Positions 19,084 through 31,956 are shown, counted from the stretch's first letter. The stretch is DNA of 64,000 nt from Timema cristinae (GCA_039000515.1 JBCFYV010009882.1:53619846-53683845); one strand, 5' to 3'. Notes: generated by a model not told the origin, from the sequence alone. Numbers and translations are program-made.

Positions 19084-21530
19084 AGGCATAACAACCTCAC
19101 TAAACTCAGAAAGGCGAACGACAAACCCGAAAAACTCATGATACTTCTGGAGGGAGTGACTGAATACTTCTCGACTGACTACGACTAACATAGACGTGAC
19201 GGTGACGAAAGACATACTACGGGTTTTTATATGGAACGCGAACGGAATACTATCGCAAACTAAGAAGCTAGAAGATATTTTTAAAACTTATTCAATAGAT
19301 ATTGCCCAATAAATGAGACTAGACTAAACCCAGGAAAAATATCTACTTTTACGGCTACACTATTTATAGAAATGATAGGCCCCAAGGCAGGTGAGGGGCA
19401 GGGCTATTATGATTAAGACCCATTTACCTCACTACCAACATCATTTTCAAAATCTCCAAAATATAGAAGCTACTGGAATAAATGTAAATACTAGCGATGT
19501 GTGTGTCCAATTCCCGGCCATATACAAGCCCCCAACTAAGATCTTACTACAAAAAGACTTAGACGAAATCACAGACGCAAACCAAATGTTTTTGCGGACG
19601 ATCTTAACTCTAAAAATACAATTTGGAACATCCGAGTAACCACCGGGAACGGACGAATACTAACAAACCACGCCGACACTCACGACTACGTAGTTGTTGC
19701 CCCAGACGAACCTACATTTTATCCCTCAAATTATCTACACTGATCCGATATCATAGGCGTGGCATTGACCAACATTTGAGTAACTACTGAGGATATGACG
19801 GTATTAAGGGAACTGGATTCGGACCACAATCCTTTATTGTGTGAGATTAAGATGGACACTAGCTTTGAGATAAGAGGACTCAAACAAACAATATCAAATT
19901 GTAATTGGGACGAGCTTAGGCAGACATTAGTGGATACATTACCAGAAATACAGAATATAGAGATAATAGAACAAGCAGACGCTACCTTACAACTATTCAC
20001 GACTACGTTGCAAGAAGCCTACAGGGTAAACACCGCTCGAACACCAATACAACATGACCTCGACAACAATACCCGGATCTGGAAATTCTTATAGCCCAGA
20101 AACGGGAAGCGAGAAGGGACTGGCAGACGTACAGAGCCCCACATCACAGGAAGACATACAGCTGACTCAGTGCCCAAGTGAGGAGGAGAGTCAAGAACAT
20201 TAGAAAATAAATGAGATACATACGTCACTGAGGCCGCACTTGACAGAGACAAGTTGTGGAAAGTAACACGACAACACAGCGAGAATACCAGGAAAAAGAC
20301 CGTATCAGCAATCCATAGGGAATACGGCATGGCTTACTAAAGCACATAGATGGATGAAGTCATAGCCATGGTTTTAGAGAAACAATTTAAACCTAACGAC
20401 GAACCCCAAGATTATGACTTTACCAGAGACGTGACTAGAATAGTCAGGGACTATTAGGAAGGACCAAACGACATTCGAGCAGAGATAATTACTCTGGAAG
20501 TGATCAATAGTACTATAAAGGACTTACCTAGAAATAAATTGCCAGCACACGACCAACGGACTAACGAAATACTCAAACAAATGCCAGGGAGAGCGGTACT
20601 AGCGCTATTGGCCTTAATAAACTCATTATTGACGCTCTGCTATTTCCCGGATGACTAGAAGCTGGCTAGAGTAATAACAATCCTAAAACCTGTAATTGAC
20701 CCGATGTTCCCTCAGAACAGGAGGCCAATAAGTTTACTTACGACTCTGAGTAAAGTGTACGAAAGATTAATTCTCAAGACTAAAAAAATTAAATGATAGG
20801 CTAGGTGTTATTCCAAACCTTCAGTATGGATTTAGAAACCACCATTCTACCACCCATCCGACAGTAAACATAGTAGAAAGAGTAACTAATGCATTTAAAG
20901 AAAAGAAATACGTAATAGCTATTTTCCTAGACGTCGAGAAAGCTTTCGACAAAGTTTGGCACTTTGAACTCATTCAGAAGTTAATAAAATTTAACTACCC
21001 AAAATGGTCAATGTTCTTGATAGCCAGCTTCCTCAGACGGCGGACGTTCCAGGTAGTTATGAACGGCAAGAGATCGCAGACACATACTATAAAACCAGGA
21101 TACTGCAGGGTTCGACACTTGCACCACACTTATACAACATTTATGTAGCAGACAGTACCACACACGATCATGTTCAGGTTAGACTTTTTGCCGATGACAC
21201 TATGCTTTATGTAGCCAATAAAAACATTAACTATGAATCTCTTGATATGCAAAGATACCTCCTCCTCCAGGACTGTTTCTCCAACTGGAGAATTAAAGTA
21301 AATTCCGCCAAATCAGCATCCGTAATCTTAAATAAAGGTAGGAAACCACCCCCCACCTCACTTACCTTATTTAAACACTGAGATCCCACTCCAAGACGAA
21401 GTCAAGTACCTTGGGATCACAATAGATAGGAAACTCTCTTGGAGGAGTCACATAGATAAGATCAATGCCAAAGTAATGGTTAGATTCATTCAATTATACC
21501 CACTCAGGGTGTTCAGCCAAACTTTATTTT
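19084..21530 (+). pseudogene. Diverged F2-type LINE: gag C-terminus, endonuclease and partial RT
   Basis: It opens with the gag end (LTKLRKANDKPEKLMILLEGVTEYF, stop at 19186-19188). ORF2 follows with VFIWNANGIL near 19215, IYKPPTK near 19520, ELDSDHNPLLCEI near 19809, PEIQNIEIIEQADATLQLF near 19945, FLDVEKAFDKVWH near 20927 and the catalytic FADDTM near 21187. It ends in RKLSWRSHIDKI near 21430-21460. Numerous stops and frame changes are present. Compared with the 5.9-10.4 kb copy, the protein similarity is clear but far from identical, so this is an older or separate subfamily. It is truncated at both ends. Confidence 0.88.
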
Positions 21531-22510
21531 AAAATTCCCTGACTTTTCCAGAGCCAATTTCGAACTCCTCCAGTCACTATTAAAAACATTATTTTATTAA
21601 TATCTCAACTTTGTTTATTACTATTTCTAGACACATACATAAGCTGAAATTGTGTCACTCTATGATGGAGTTAAAGAATTTAAGGGGGAACTCCCACCAA
21701 ATATCTAAAATACTTTTACTCTAACCTCCTTAAATATGATGGTAGTTATTATTTAATAGATTTGTAAATTTTTCTCCTATTAGAATAAAGGTTGTTTGTT
21801 ACAACAAAATTTATTTGGTTTTTGTAAATCCAGCCATTAAAAAGATATAAAATATCGAACTTCAACGTTTTAAAAACATTTTTATGATTTTTCTTCCAGG
21901 ATTACGCCCAAAATACCTTTTCAAAAATTTGATGTCTCCGTTTCCAAAAAGATTGTCTCTTTGGCTATTTCATGAATAATTTAGAATTTTTTTAAAAAAA
22001 TATTAAAATATGTATTTTAATTAATAATTTGAACAAGGGTCGTATTTTAAAATCAATATTAATTAATTAAAAATAAACTTAAGAAAATATGTAAACAATT
22101 ATTATTTCACCCCCTCCATAATTGAATACATTTTAACCTGAACAGTTTTCTGAACCAGTACATCAAGTGTTGTATTTTATAGAAGAGAATATCTTTGTTT
22201 TTAAATTTGAGTCTACTGGATGGTTGCTGTGTGTATCTCTTGAAGCTATTTCCTCCACCTCTCAACGACCCACTAACCCTCCTCACAGTTCCATGAGGGT
22301 TTGTTGCAACTGACGTCACAAACTGGTTTTCAAATAGACATTCTTCAGTGAGAATAGTTTTAATGTTTTTGTTTTTTTTTTACTCTAAAAATGCAATACA
22401 TTTTAAGTAGTGTTAGTTTATATATTTAGTCCATGTGTGAATAGTTTTTTTGTGTTAATATATTTGTGATAGTTTCAAACAAATTTTGCCAAGTTTCAAT
22501 AAGTAAACTA
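21531..22510. other. AT-rich stretch, nothing recognised
   Basis: No gene or clear repeat is visible. The boundary near 21520-21530 marks where the F2 homology stops. Confidence 0.5.
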
Positions 22511-22511
22511 G

Positions 22512-22765
22512 TTTGAGACTTCTGTGCTAGGGGTCCGGGGTTCAATCCTCGCTCCCGGAACAGATTTATCTTATTGCCAAACCCTTCCTTCACCACTGAC
22601 AAGACGTGTATTAATCACAACTTGTGAATGTGTGAAATGCCAGGCCTCCACAGTGGTTCGGATCTCACGTTAAACTGTAGGTTCTCCATTTGATCTCACA
22701 ATCACTCCTACCATTGCACATTAGCGTAAGTGTGTATAACCCGAACGGATAGTAATACGTAGTGC

Positions 22766-22799
<34 letters not shown>
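22512..22799 (+). mobile_element. SINE family 1 copy, 5' truncated
   Basis: It starts inside the tRNA-like head (ACTTCTGTGCTAGGG), has the box B GGTTCAATCC and the conserved body, and ends in GTGCTAATAATAAT with a pure (AAT)n tail. Box A is missing. Confidence 0.9.
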
Positions 22800-23130
22800 T
22801 AAAACGTTGCCCATGGGGAACAAATACCACCACCCTCTAAAGTACAAAATTCCAAACAAATAAATGAAATAGCTATTCCTCGTTAAGTGTTAGAATTTAA
22901 ATTGTATCTATATCAAATATGAAACAGGTATTTAGATTATCTAACAATATATACATCTTCACTCCTAATAGTTTAATAATAGTAATAAAAAAACACATAT
23001 TTTCTCATTTATAACGTTTCATTAGAAATATTAATAGTTTATTTCATGCAACGTACGAACTAGAACTATTAAGTTTGTAAGAAAAGGTTTTCATAAATCA
23101 CAACACTAATAAATATTTTAAAGAGATACA
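22800..23130. other. AT-rich stretch, nothing recognised
   Basis: No coding or repeat feature was identified. Confidence 0.5.
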
Positions 23131-23139
23131 CATGGGATA

Positions 23140-23380
23140 CATATGGGTGAGATAGAAAGGACCTAACAATTTTGCCGGAGAAGGTATTTTCACAAACCTT
23201 ACAGGTTTATCTTACATACTACAATCAACATGGGACCGATGGCTTTACTTCCAAAAGAAGTTATGCTAGGAATTGTTATCACTTGAAAGAAATCCTTTGA
23301 CCCCGGCGGGGTTTTAACCCACGAACACCGGGTCTTGAGGCAAGCACTTTACTCCAGGACCAGTGAAGTCGACCAAACTG
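23140..23380 (-). repeat. tRNA-headed SINE-like repeat
   Basis: On the - strand a box A-like TGGTCCTGGAG near 23365 precedes a box B-like GTGGGTTAAAACCCC near 23310. The body toward 23140 contains ACAAACCTTACAG. It is a different head from family 1. Confidence 0.4.
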
Positions 23381-23529
23381 CTAGCATTATTATATGATTG
23401 AATACTAAAGTTTAAAGATAGCGCCACAAACACAAAACCAAATATTGTTCGAGAATAGGAATAAAAATCTCAACTAAAATCATTCATGGCTGCACTAGTG
23501 AGCACGTAAACTAAATGCAAGGTTCATTT

Positions 23530-23722
23530 AGTCTAGCCTACTGGCAACGGCGAGATCGGGGTTCAATTCGCAGCCGGTCATTCTCGAGATATTTTTTCTA
23601 AATGATATTCTTTTATTTCTATATGCAAGTACAGGTACATTTTACCTACATTCTACCTTTATCACCCCTACCCTATTAACGGGAGTAAATTCGTATAGCC
23701 CGAATGGTTAGTAACGTGGTGG
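23530..23722 (+). mobile_element. SINE family 2 copy
   Basis: Box B GGGGTTCAATTC lies near 23560. The body has TACAGGTACATTTTACCT, and the tail GTATAGCCCGAATGGTTAG is the same tail seen in family 1. Confidence 0.6.
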
Positions 23723-23737
23723 AGGAAGTACATCCCA

Positions 23738-23847
23738 TTCACGGTGGGAATTACTTTCTAAAAGGTCTTTTTTCCTACCAATATCCTTCTATATAATAGA
23801 TTTCTGGTAAGGAAAAAGGCCTTTCAGAAAACAATTCCTACCGTGAA
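23738..23847. repeat. Imperfect palindrome with 43-bp arms
   Basis: Arm 1 (23738-23780, opening TTCACGGTGGGAATT) is the inverted partner of arm 2 (23805-23847, ending AATTCCTACCGTGAA) with a few mismatches. The spacer is 24 bp. It looks like a small foldback or MITE-type element. Confidence 0.8.
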
Positions 23848-24005
23848 CAGACTTTAAGGTGAAACCGTCCGGCCCTTAAAACTCATCCGGTTCTGCGCAT
23901 GACGTAAGCTTAGGGGGACTTGCATTAGTGCGAGCATTGCGCGCTGCGGCATGTTATCGAGTTATCTTAGATTTCAACAGTACACCTTGTCTAAATCACT
24001 ACAGA

Positions 24006-24007
<2 letters not shown>

Positions 24008-24036
<29 letters not shown>

Positions 24037-24303
24037 GCACCGCGTCTTAATACCCGTTCGGCTTATACGCACTTACGCTAATGTGTAATGGTAGGGTGAT
24101 TGTGAAATGAAATGAAGGACCTACAGTTTAACGTGGAATCCGAACCACGGTGGAGGCCTGGCATTCCCCACATTCACAAGATGTCTTGTCAGAGGTGAAG
24201 GAAGGGTTTGGAAATCAGATAAATCTGTGCCGTGACCGAGGATAGAACCCCGGCCGCCAGCACAGAAGTCTGACACCTTACCCCTAGACCATTAGGTCAC
24301 CTC
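24008..24303 (-). mobile_element. SINE family 1 copy, full length with target-site duplication
   Basis: Flanked by the 11-bp direct repeat CACTACAGAAT at 23997-24007 and 24304-24314. In SINE order it has the tRNA head with box A TGGTCTAGGGG and box B GGTTCTATCC, the conserved body (CCACGGTGG on + strand), the tail CGAACGGGTATTAAGACGCGG and an (AAT)n end. Confidence 0.95.
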
Positions 24304-24314
24304 CACTACAGAAT

Positions 24315-25394
24315 AATGTAGAAGTATGTAGCGATCTTTTAAAATGTGTATAGCAAGAATAATAGAGGTGTGAAATAATAAAATTACATATATTTTAACA
24401 TCATTATGCAAAGTGAATGAACTTAATAAATCCTTCAAAGAAGGATAATAAAAACAATAGATTCATATTTTACTACTCAAAATATTATGATGCACACATT
24501 AAAGAACACGTTTCAATAACTCCACCAATATTAGATTAAATTATGAATGTCAAACAAAATCCTTGACTTGAACAAATAAAGTACAAGAAAAACGTAAATT
24601 GGTCACAACAGGAAACAATACAAAATATAATATGTAACCAAGAAAAGCAAAGAACATTCAGAATATTTTAAACCATTATTAAGGCCAAATTTATTAACTC
24701 TCTTGATTTTTTTAAATATATGATTGGAAGTCACTATTTTTCCTTTCTCATATAAATATAAAATAATGCAATCGTGAAATTTTGATGAATCTTTGCGTTT
24801 AATATGCCCCAAACCCCCAAAAATGAAGTTAACAATTATATATGTCCCTGGGTCTTGATCCTAAAATATTTAATGAAATTGATATTTAATATGGCTATAG
24901 CTCAGGATTTTTATTCAGACGCTAGCTTTTAAATTAAGAGTAATGTACTGAAAGGTGATTTGTTTAAATTTCAATTTTTTTACAAGTGCTTTAACGATTT
25001 AGTTTAAAATGGATATCTAATGAGTGTTTATCTGATGATAAACACTGTATACTTGTTTCTATGGTAAAAAATCATTTATGAGCAGTTTACTAATGCGTAA
25101 TGGTTAATTTATTCCAAATAGCTTTATCTTTCTACATTTTTGTGGATAATAAAGTAAAATACGACATTGCAAAGACTTCTGGAAATCTTCTTGTGCAAAA
25201 TGATCAAAATATATTGTGGCTGGATGGAAATGTTATAATTAGCTTAGAGGAAATAGTCTAATTTAATTAAGAAATTATTTTGTAAATATAAAAATTAAAA
25301 ATAAATATGAAGGAAACAATATTAAATTATTTTAAATATTTAACAAGTCTCTTAAAAATACATAAAGTTAGAAATTTTATCTTCTTATTTTTCC
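24315..25394. other. AT-rich stretch, nothing recognised
   Basis: No coding or repeat feature was identified. The short - strand open frame at 24603-24812 has no family motif. Confidence 0.5.
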
Positions 25395-25630
25395 CCCCAC
25401 GTCCATCTGGGTTATACGCATTTATTTACACAAAATAATATGGAAATAAGAAATGTAAAATTTAGAGGATATATACCCTCATAATAATACGAAGAGAGGA
25501 GGAAACCATTTACGAAAACTCACCCTTATCACACTCAGCTGAGAATCGAATCTCATCCTTCACCCTCAATAGCAAACAAGAATAGATTGGCTGGACCAAG
25601 GCTAAGACCATGTGATCACCTATGCCTGCC
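25395..25630 (-). mobile_element. SINE family 2 copy
   Basis: In - strand order: tRNA-like head with box B GATTCGATTCTC near 25550, TTTTCGTAAATGGTTTCC, a long middle, and the tail GCGTATAACCCAGATGG near 25410. Confidence 0.65.
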
Positions 25631-25639
25631 AAATTAAAC

Positions 25640-26284
25640 AATCAAATCACTTGGTGTACATCAATGACGGAATTTCAAGCTTAAACATGCCGGAAGGCCA
25701 ACCCTTGGAATCTAGTGGCGGAACTCAATATAATCGGATAATTTCTGTCAATATATGCAAAAATGAGAAAAGGTATTTAATTGTGAATGAAATAATAAGT
25801 GATAATTTAAACATGTTTAGTTACATATTAAACGAATTTTCCAACAAAAATATACTCTTTGCTAAGTCAATATAATACAGCAAATGTAAGGAAGAAATTA
25901 TTTAGAGCTTTCATGTATTTATTCCCACGCTAGTCAAAACTTTCCGTTTCTCGAATAAAAACACCAAACTTTACTGCGGTTGATTATTTTCGCAAGAAAC
26001 TTTGTGGACCACCAGTAGGGAATACGAATTTTTATATTGCATGTCTAAAATTTTAAAATACTGACAACTAGTGGCAAATTGTAACAACGGCAGAGAAACA
26101 ATGAAAATATAATACACTCGAATTAAAACGACAAAGTAGAGAAAATTCCTATTAATAAAATACAAGCTACAGTATTGCTAAACTTAAATACTCAATTCGC
26201 AGTTCAATCTGATATGTTTGTCCACTTTTATAAAATAAGTATCAAAAGAATATCTATCCACTCACATCGTCGGGAATGTGTACA
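25640..26284. other. AT-rich stretch, nothing recognised
   Basis: An open frame at 25612-25875 is present without family motifs. I see no support for a gene. Confidence 0.45.
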
Positions 26285-26460
26285 GAGTCAAGTCTTATCT
26301 AGTTTGGTTTGTCGGCGACGGGAAGATTGGTGTTTGAATACCAACCGGGCTTACTTAAGTTGTTGTTCTTAAATGGTTTTCCATCCTCTCTCCACGCAAG
26401 TTAATACCTTATTAATATACACATGAGGACTGCCTGAACAGGTAAAAAGACAGAGTTCAC
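26285..26460 (+). mobile_element. SINE family 2 copy, degraded
   Basis: It has GGTGTTTGAATACC at the box B position, then AAATGGTTTTCCATCCTCTC and CACGCAAGTTAATACC. The tail GCCTGAACAGGTAAAAAGACAG is a worn form of the shared tail. Confidence 0.5.
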
Positions 26461-26549
26461 ATTATAATTTTTTATAAATACAGGTCTACTAATGCTAATA
26501 AAATAGTAGGACCTTACGCAAAAATATTAACAAAATTAATTAACATATG

Positions 26550-26740
26550 TACCCGCTTCAGTTGTCAAATCCCGGAAGTGGGGCCCTTTCGTAAACGGTT
26601 TTTCCACTCTCCCTCCACGCAAATACAGGTACGTTTCATCTAAACTCAACCATCTTCCCCCCTAGCATATTTTCATAGTTAAATATGCATATAGTTCAAA
26701 AGAGTATAAATACATGGTGACACAAACACATTTATTTAAA
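26550..26740 (+). mobile_element. SINE family 2 copy, degraded
   Basis: It has TTGTCAAATCCCGG at the box B position, GGTTTTTCCACTCTCCCTCC and CACGCAAATACAGGTACG. The tail near 26690 (GCATATAGTTCAAAAGAGTA) is heavily changed. Confidence 0.5.
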
Positions 26741-27234
26741 AATAGCTTCTACATGATTTTAGATTTTAACTGGACTAACGGCGATTATAAGTCTTGAAGA
26801 ACCCGTAGTGCAGCTTATTACTACTATTAAATTATAAATGATAATATATTAATGAATGTTTGTACAATTTATCTATAAAGCATCAAACATTGCCATATTA
26901 TATTTGTTAATATAGTCAGAGAAAATTGCTTACAAGTTTTTTAATTAAATTTGTCTTCCCTCTTACATACTACTATCCACTTTCTTTTATTAAGTTCATC
27001 CTTCGGAAAACTAAGATATTTAATATTGCAGCCAAACTTGGCATGATTCCTAATTTTAAACATTTAAACACACTAAATAGGTGGTATATTTGAATTGTTT
27101 CCCTCAAGTTGTTCCGTCTACAGCTACCCGACTCCCCCGAAGCTGACGTCACGGCAAGAAGGAAGGAGTGGGAGAACATGCGCACGGTTTCACCTTACTT
27201 CCTCACACCACCGGTCGAACCAGCTCGTTGACGC
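26741..27234. other. Unassigned stretch, GC rising after 27100
   Basis: It contains no recognised gene. The part after 27100 includes a TGACGTCA palindrome near 27144 and leads into the foldback element. Confidence 0.4.
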
Positions 27235-27481
27235 GAGCTACAGCAGCCCCATGGCTTCTTTGGTGCTGACTGACAGCTCACAGCTGACTTCTGACAGTCA
27301 ACATTTAGGTATATACCTAAATTTTGACTGTCAAAAGTGACAGCTGCTAAATACATGTTTTTGCAGATCATCTGGTTCGGCGTAGGGATACGTAATTTGG
27401 TCTGGTAACTTTTTAAAGTTGTCTGAAGTCAGCTGTGAGCTGTCAGTCAGCACTAAAGAAGTCATGGGGCTACTGTAGCTC
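27235..27481. repeat. Foldback element with 57-bp arms and nested inner palindromes
   Basis: Arm 1 at 27235-27291 begins GAGCTACAGCAGCCCCATGG. Arm 2 at 27425-27481 is its near-perfect inverse and ends CCATGGGGCTACTGTAGCTC with one base changed. Inside lies a second inverted pair, GACAGTCAA (27293-27301) and TTGACTGTC (27324-27332), around a perfect palindrome TTTAGGTATATACCTAAA (27304-27321). Confidence 0.85.
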
Positions 27482-28090
27482 ACATAAGCTCGCTCACTCA
27501 AAAGAGTCGTTCATATGAGTCATATCGTTCACCACATGGCTGGCTTGCTCCCAATCCTTTCACCCCTTCCCCAGCCAGAACTTGTTGAGCGAGCGCTAAC
27601 TAGTTCTAACAATTCCCGTTCCAAGCGTGCAAATCTGTCTCTTTCATTTCAACTTATGAATGAATTAAGTTTTATGTATAATTTATCCGAATCCTATTGT
27701 GTTTGATTCTTTAATTCTATTACTTACTCATATTACTTATAATAATTAACCTTAGCATATAACCTTTATTGTCTAATTCACAGAATTATGTCTATTGATT
27801 TTAGAAAAATAGTTTAATATTGCAGGCAGTACTGCTATCTAGTAACGCTAGTAAGCATTTATAGTTGATTTTTTCTTAGTAGCGAACAAAGAACGTCAGA
27901 AGAGTCGTGAATGACAAACACTCCTGATTCTTTCCAGAGCGGATGAACGAGAGCGAAAAAGTCATGAGTAATGGTGGCGTGAATGACTCTCTCGCGAAGC
28001 GAGAGTCATTCGTTCACAGCTCTCGTTCAAGAGTCTTTCAATTTGAATGACTCGCTCTCAAGCGACCCATCACTACACTCTAATAGTGTG
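27482..28090. repeat. Region rich in GAATGACTC/GAGTCATTC inverted words
   Basis: A hairpin at 27981-28011 pairs GAATGACT..CTCGC with GCGAGAGTCATTC. The same GAGTCAT/ATGACTC words recur near 27500, 27530 and 28030-28060. It is probably the end of a decayed DNA transposon. No protein is seen. Confidence 0.4.
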
Positions 28091-28106
28091 TAGAGAAATG
28101 GTAGAA

Positions 28107-28217
28107 ATGGCACCAACATGGTCATCGGATGCGATTTTGTTGTTGGCAGAAATTTATTCTAAACATCCTTGTTTATATTATACCAAATTGCCACACTATG
28201 ATAATATATTTAATTAA
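28107..28217 (+). pseudogene. MADF/Myb-SANT-like fragment, DNA transposon accessory protein
   Basis: The 36-residue open frame starts MAPTWSSDAILLLAEIYSKH and continues CLYYTKLPHYDN before a stop. The spacing of W, L..L..Y and the H-P-x-LY element resembles the N-terminus of MADF or Myb/SANT domains carried by Harbinger/PIF transposons. The rest of the domain is missing. Confidence 0.5.
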
Positions 28218-28461
28218 AAATATGTCATATAAAAATGACAAACTGTGTTCCAGACCCAATTTTAATCTAAATAAACATGATAGCATGCCAACCTTAGATG
28301 GTTTTTTTTAGAATATAAAGTGTACGTAGGCCTAAAAAATATTTGTATATCAAGGATACTGTACTTTGACACCCATGAGCTTAGGGGCCTCTGACCACAT
28401 TGTAAATAAATGAATACAAATTTAGGGAGATACTTAACGTTAGTGTTACCTCGAATGTATT

Positions 28462-28618
28462 CTACCTAACCTCCGAAAGTATCATTTTTAGCTTCCTGTG
28501 ACCATTATTTCCTCTTTCCAGCCAGTCGCGTGTCCATATTCTTTTCTTACATTCCCTCTCGTAATTTTCAATATCATTATTAATAATGAATGCAGCTGCT
28601 GCACTCAAAATTAATCTT
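28462..28618 (-). pseudogene. Harbinger/PIF-like transposase N-terminal fragment
   Basis: The - strand frame reads through ECKKRIWTRDWLERGNNGHR to KLKMILSEVR and a stop at 28464-28462. The pattern K-R-x-W-x-R-x-WLxxR with a following helix resembles the region before the DDE nuclease of Harbinger transposases. No DDE catalytic domain remains. Confidence 0.5.
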
Positions 28619-28759
28619 TGACATTCTATAAATATTTGCACTAGAAACTAGTACCAAACTAGCAGCGTGTGGATACTCTAGTTCTGTTTCTATTGTACTA
28701 GCTAGTATACAGATATCTAGGCGCTAGCTACCACACTTGATTTCTAGTACAAGCGTCGT

Positions 28760-30120
28760 GTGGTAGTAGCTTTACCCGATTTTGATCCATGCTTACGTTG
28801 TGTTAATCCAATTACTAGTTAGTGTTAAAATGATCAAATATTGAAAAGTGTAATATTTAGGATAAAATTAAATCATTTGATAATTTATTGAAGTTTTATC
28901 CTTCCTTCAATTTTTTTCGAATATGCGAAGGTTATTATAAATGTCAAAGTGAAGCCGAAGAAGATTTGACCTTTGACTTTTCGAAGCTTCACACACAATT
29001 AATAATTTGTATGGATTGATAAAGTCAGCAATTAATTCTTTTTACCACATGCGGAAATCCATTTTTCAGTTGCACGGTGATCCCCCAAAATCACGTGGTA
29101 AAGTGCACTAAGTGTAAAAGGGCTGTTATACCGCACGATTGCGAACGTGACTGAACAAACACACACACAAAAGTGTGCACACCACCTTATTGTGCAGGCA
29201 AAGTGCCTGTGTGTAAAGGCTCCTAATATGTAAAAATATTAAAATCTGTAAAATAAAAGTTAAATATAATAACCATAATAAAGTGATTCATCAAAATTTC
29301 TATTTGCTAAGCCTTTAAATGACTAGGAATAGAATATGTATTTACATAGCAATCCCAGCTCTACTCATCACTGTAGAGCTCCTTCGAAGACAACTTTGTC
29401 CTTTGGTTGTTGCTGGAAGAGGGTCGTGGATGGGTTGATAGTGTAATCAGAGTAAAGTTATTTTTTTATTCCTATAGCAAGGAGATGAAGGGTGAGAGCA
29501 GTGGGGTTAGGGAGGAGAATGAGAATAGAAAAATCAGAAAGTGAGACAGGTTATTTGAGTGAGAAGAAGTATTGCAAAGGTGAGGGGTTTATATTTGCAA
29601 GGTCATCACTTGTGAGCAAACATACTTCTTTAAAACTAAGGGGAGTATTCAAGGGGTCTTAAAACTAGAGAAGAACTATCAGGGTTTTCAAAACTAGCTT
29701 ATGGATATTAGTCTTAAATAAATTTCAGTATGAGAACACTATAACTATCAATTCTTGAAAACAAATAATTTAAAATTCATTTAGTAATTTATTTGTATTG
29801 TTTTGAGTCTTCTTAATTAATTATTTGAATATAAAGAAAAATTATTACTCTCTATGGAACTGGACCCAGGTCTTATGGATAACTCTGTGGTATGTAGTAT
29901 TACCACTTAGCAACTTATATTATAAAAGGTTGTTACCGTAATAACCCCACCTTTAACCATTCGGGTTGTACACAATTATCATTATCAATGGGAACAAAGG
30001 AGAAATGGCACCAAACGGATATTTAAAATTTAACATTGAAAAAAAGATAGAAGGGTAAAGCCTACACACTAACCATAAGACTTTAGTCCTCAAAGTTCAC
30101 AATTAAAAATACAACAAAAC
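28760..30120. other. AT-rich stretch, nothing recognised
   Basis: Apart from an (AC)-rich patch near 29158-29172 and a worn SINE tail-like phrase near 29955-29970, no feature is seen. Confidence 0.45.
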
Positions 30121-30124
30121 ACAT

Positions 30125-30245
30125 AATTATGAAATTTTTTGGTTACTTTAGTCCCCTTCTTCAGCTGAAGAGAATACAAAACCAACTCGACTATGGCTAG
30201 AGGATACTTATATACTGTTGTGGTTTGTTTCTTGATTTTTTATTT
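30125..30245 (-). repeat. Penelope-like element end fragment
   Basis: On the - strand it reads CAGCTGAAGAAGGGGACTAA followed by AGTAACC, the phrase typical of Penelope-like element long-repeat ends. No reverse transcriptase or GIY-YIG nuclease is present nearby. A perfect palindrome GAGACTAGTCTC follows at about 30277. Confidence 0.3.
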
Positions 30246-31020
30246 TTGCTTGGATTGCACCCACACTTGACTCAAGAGACTAGTCTCAAAGACTACAGTT
30301 GGGTACAAATGATTAATAAATAACTAACTAAATTTGTATTATGAGATATTTTAGGCACCATGACCCAAGTAAATGCTGTGCCTGTAAACATTGTTTCTTA
30401 AACTGCCCTGATATTATTTACCACTCATCCTATTAATGGTCGCCAAATACAGTCTAAACAGATTTATTGATTAGAAAGGAATGCTTTAAGAGCCAATAAG
30501 GGTAAACAGAAAGACAAAACTCTGATCACGGTTTTTTATAGTAAATATAATACATCTTTCAAATCAAAAACAATTCCATATCACAAAGTAAATTATTTAA
30601 CAAGTAAGTTGGTGTAAATAAATGAAACTAAGTGCAAATAAAAATTAACTCAATTCTATCTTATTGGGAAAAAACCGGCAGGGCGTTGTTTTAAAACTAA
30701 TTGTCCTGAATCATGGACCAAATCATAATAATTTAATATCCTTCTCACAATAATTCTCTAAACCAAATAAATCAAAGGCATGGAGCCGTTACGCAAATGT
30801 ACGTTTTCGCCAACCAACAGTGAAAGCATGAAAGAAAAAAAAAAGCCAATTATGACTAACACTAGCTTCATAACAGACAAGCGAGCCTTTCTCCAAATTC
30901 CTACAAAAAATAAGTTTATACCCTTAGGAAATAAATTCTAGTCTTTTCATAGGTGTTAACATTACAAGAGAGATCCAATTACTGTATGAAGAATGTCATT
31001 ATATAAAAGAAAAAACATAA
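30246..31020. other. AT-rich stretch, nothing recognised
   Basis: No coding feature or clear repeat was identified. Confidence 0.45.
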
Positions 31021-31090
31021 GATCATGACCCGTTTCGGGCAACATTAAGACACCTTAACTCCTAACACATCCTATACGTATGCACACAAA
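31021..31090 (-). repeat. Second Penelope-like end fragment
   Basis: The - strand phrase TTGCCCGAAACGGGTCATG is the kind of motif found in Penelope-like long repeats. It is about 0.9 kb from the fragment at 30125-30245 and may be part of the same decayed copy. Confidence 0.3.
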
Positions 31091-31956
31091 GGGGTTAAAT
31101 AGGATACAAGCTATGTAGTATCGCCAGAGCGAACCTTCGGTCCGTGATTAACAGTTACTAAATGTAAAATCAAACAATTGAAGTTAATCACTAGTTTTAT
31201 TTAACTTTTTATCCTATTCTTTCTCATTTATATTTATTATCAATCACTATCTAAGTCTTTATTTTTAATATATAATGATTGCTGCCAATTAAATATTATT
31301 AGATCATGTACTGTCAATCCAAGTGGGTTTATCTTTTCTTATAGAATGAGATTTTTATTTCTGGGGGATAGTTAATATCCAAACAGTGACTACATCAAAG
31401 AGTTATTTCACTTTATTTTATTCTGATTTGATTTTGCTTATTTAAATTCCAAGAATATAAATGAACACATTATTTATTTAGTTTATATTCTAAAATTGAT
31501 ATGTTTGCACTGATATTCTATGAACAGTTTTAAAATTAAAAAGGTCTTATCAAAACCTATGACAAACTTTGGTATTAGAAATTTGAGTCGGTTCAACTGG
31601 AACTAATGTGTGTGAAGTTTTAATTTATATTTGTAAAAGCAAACATACTATCACAGACAAAATAACTAAGACCAAAGTGAGCACTTATTGTTTTTGAGTT
31701 TCCTTACTGTATATTATTTCCTTTGAAATATTAAAAATAAAAACTATCTGAAACAAATGATCAATATCAATCTGATTGGCCCAGCCCTAACATTTATAGC
31801 TGTCATTTTTATCACTAATTATTGAAGTTAAAATTATTATTATTGCTTGCTCTGGTTAGTTACACAATGATTGAATCCAAGCCAAGATACAATTTAACCT
31901 CTACTCTAAAAACAACTTGTTGATCTCACATATTTGGATGTGCTTTACTTGTTATA
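31091..31956. other. AT-rich stretch, nothing recognised
   Basis: No coding feature was identified up to the TA target site of the Tigger-like element. Confidence 0.45.
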
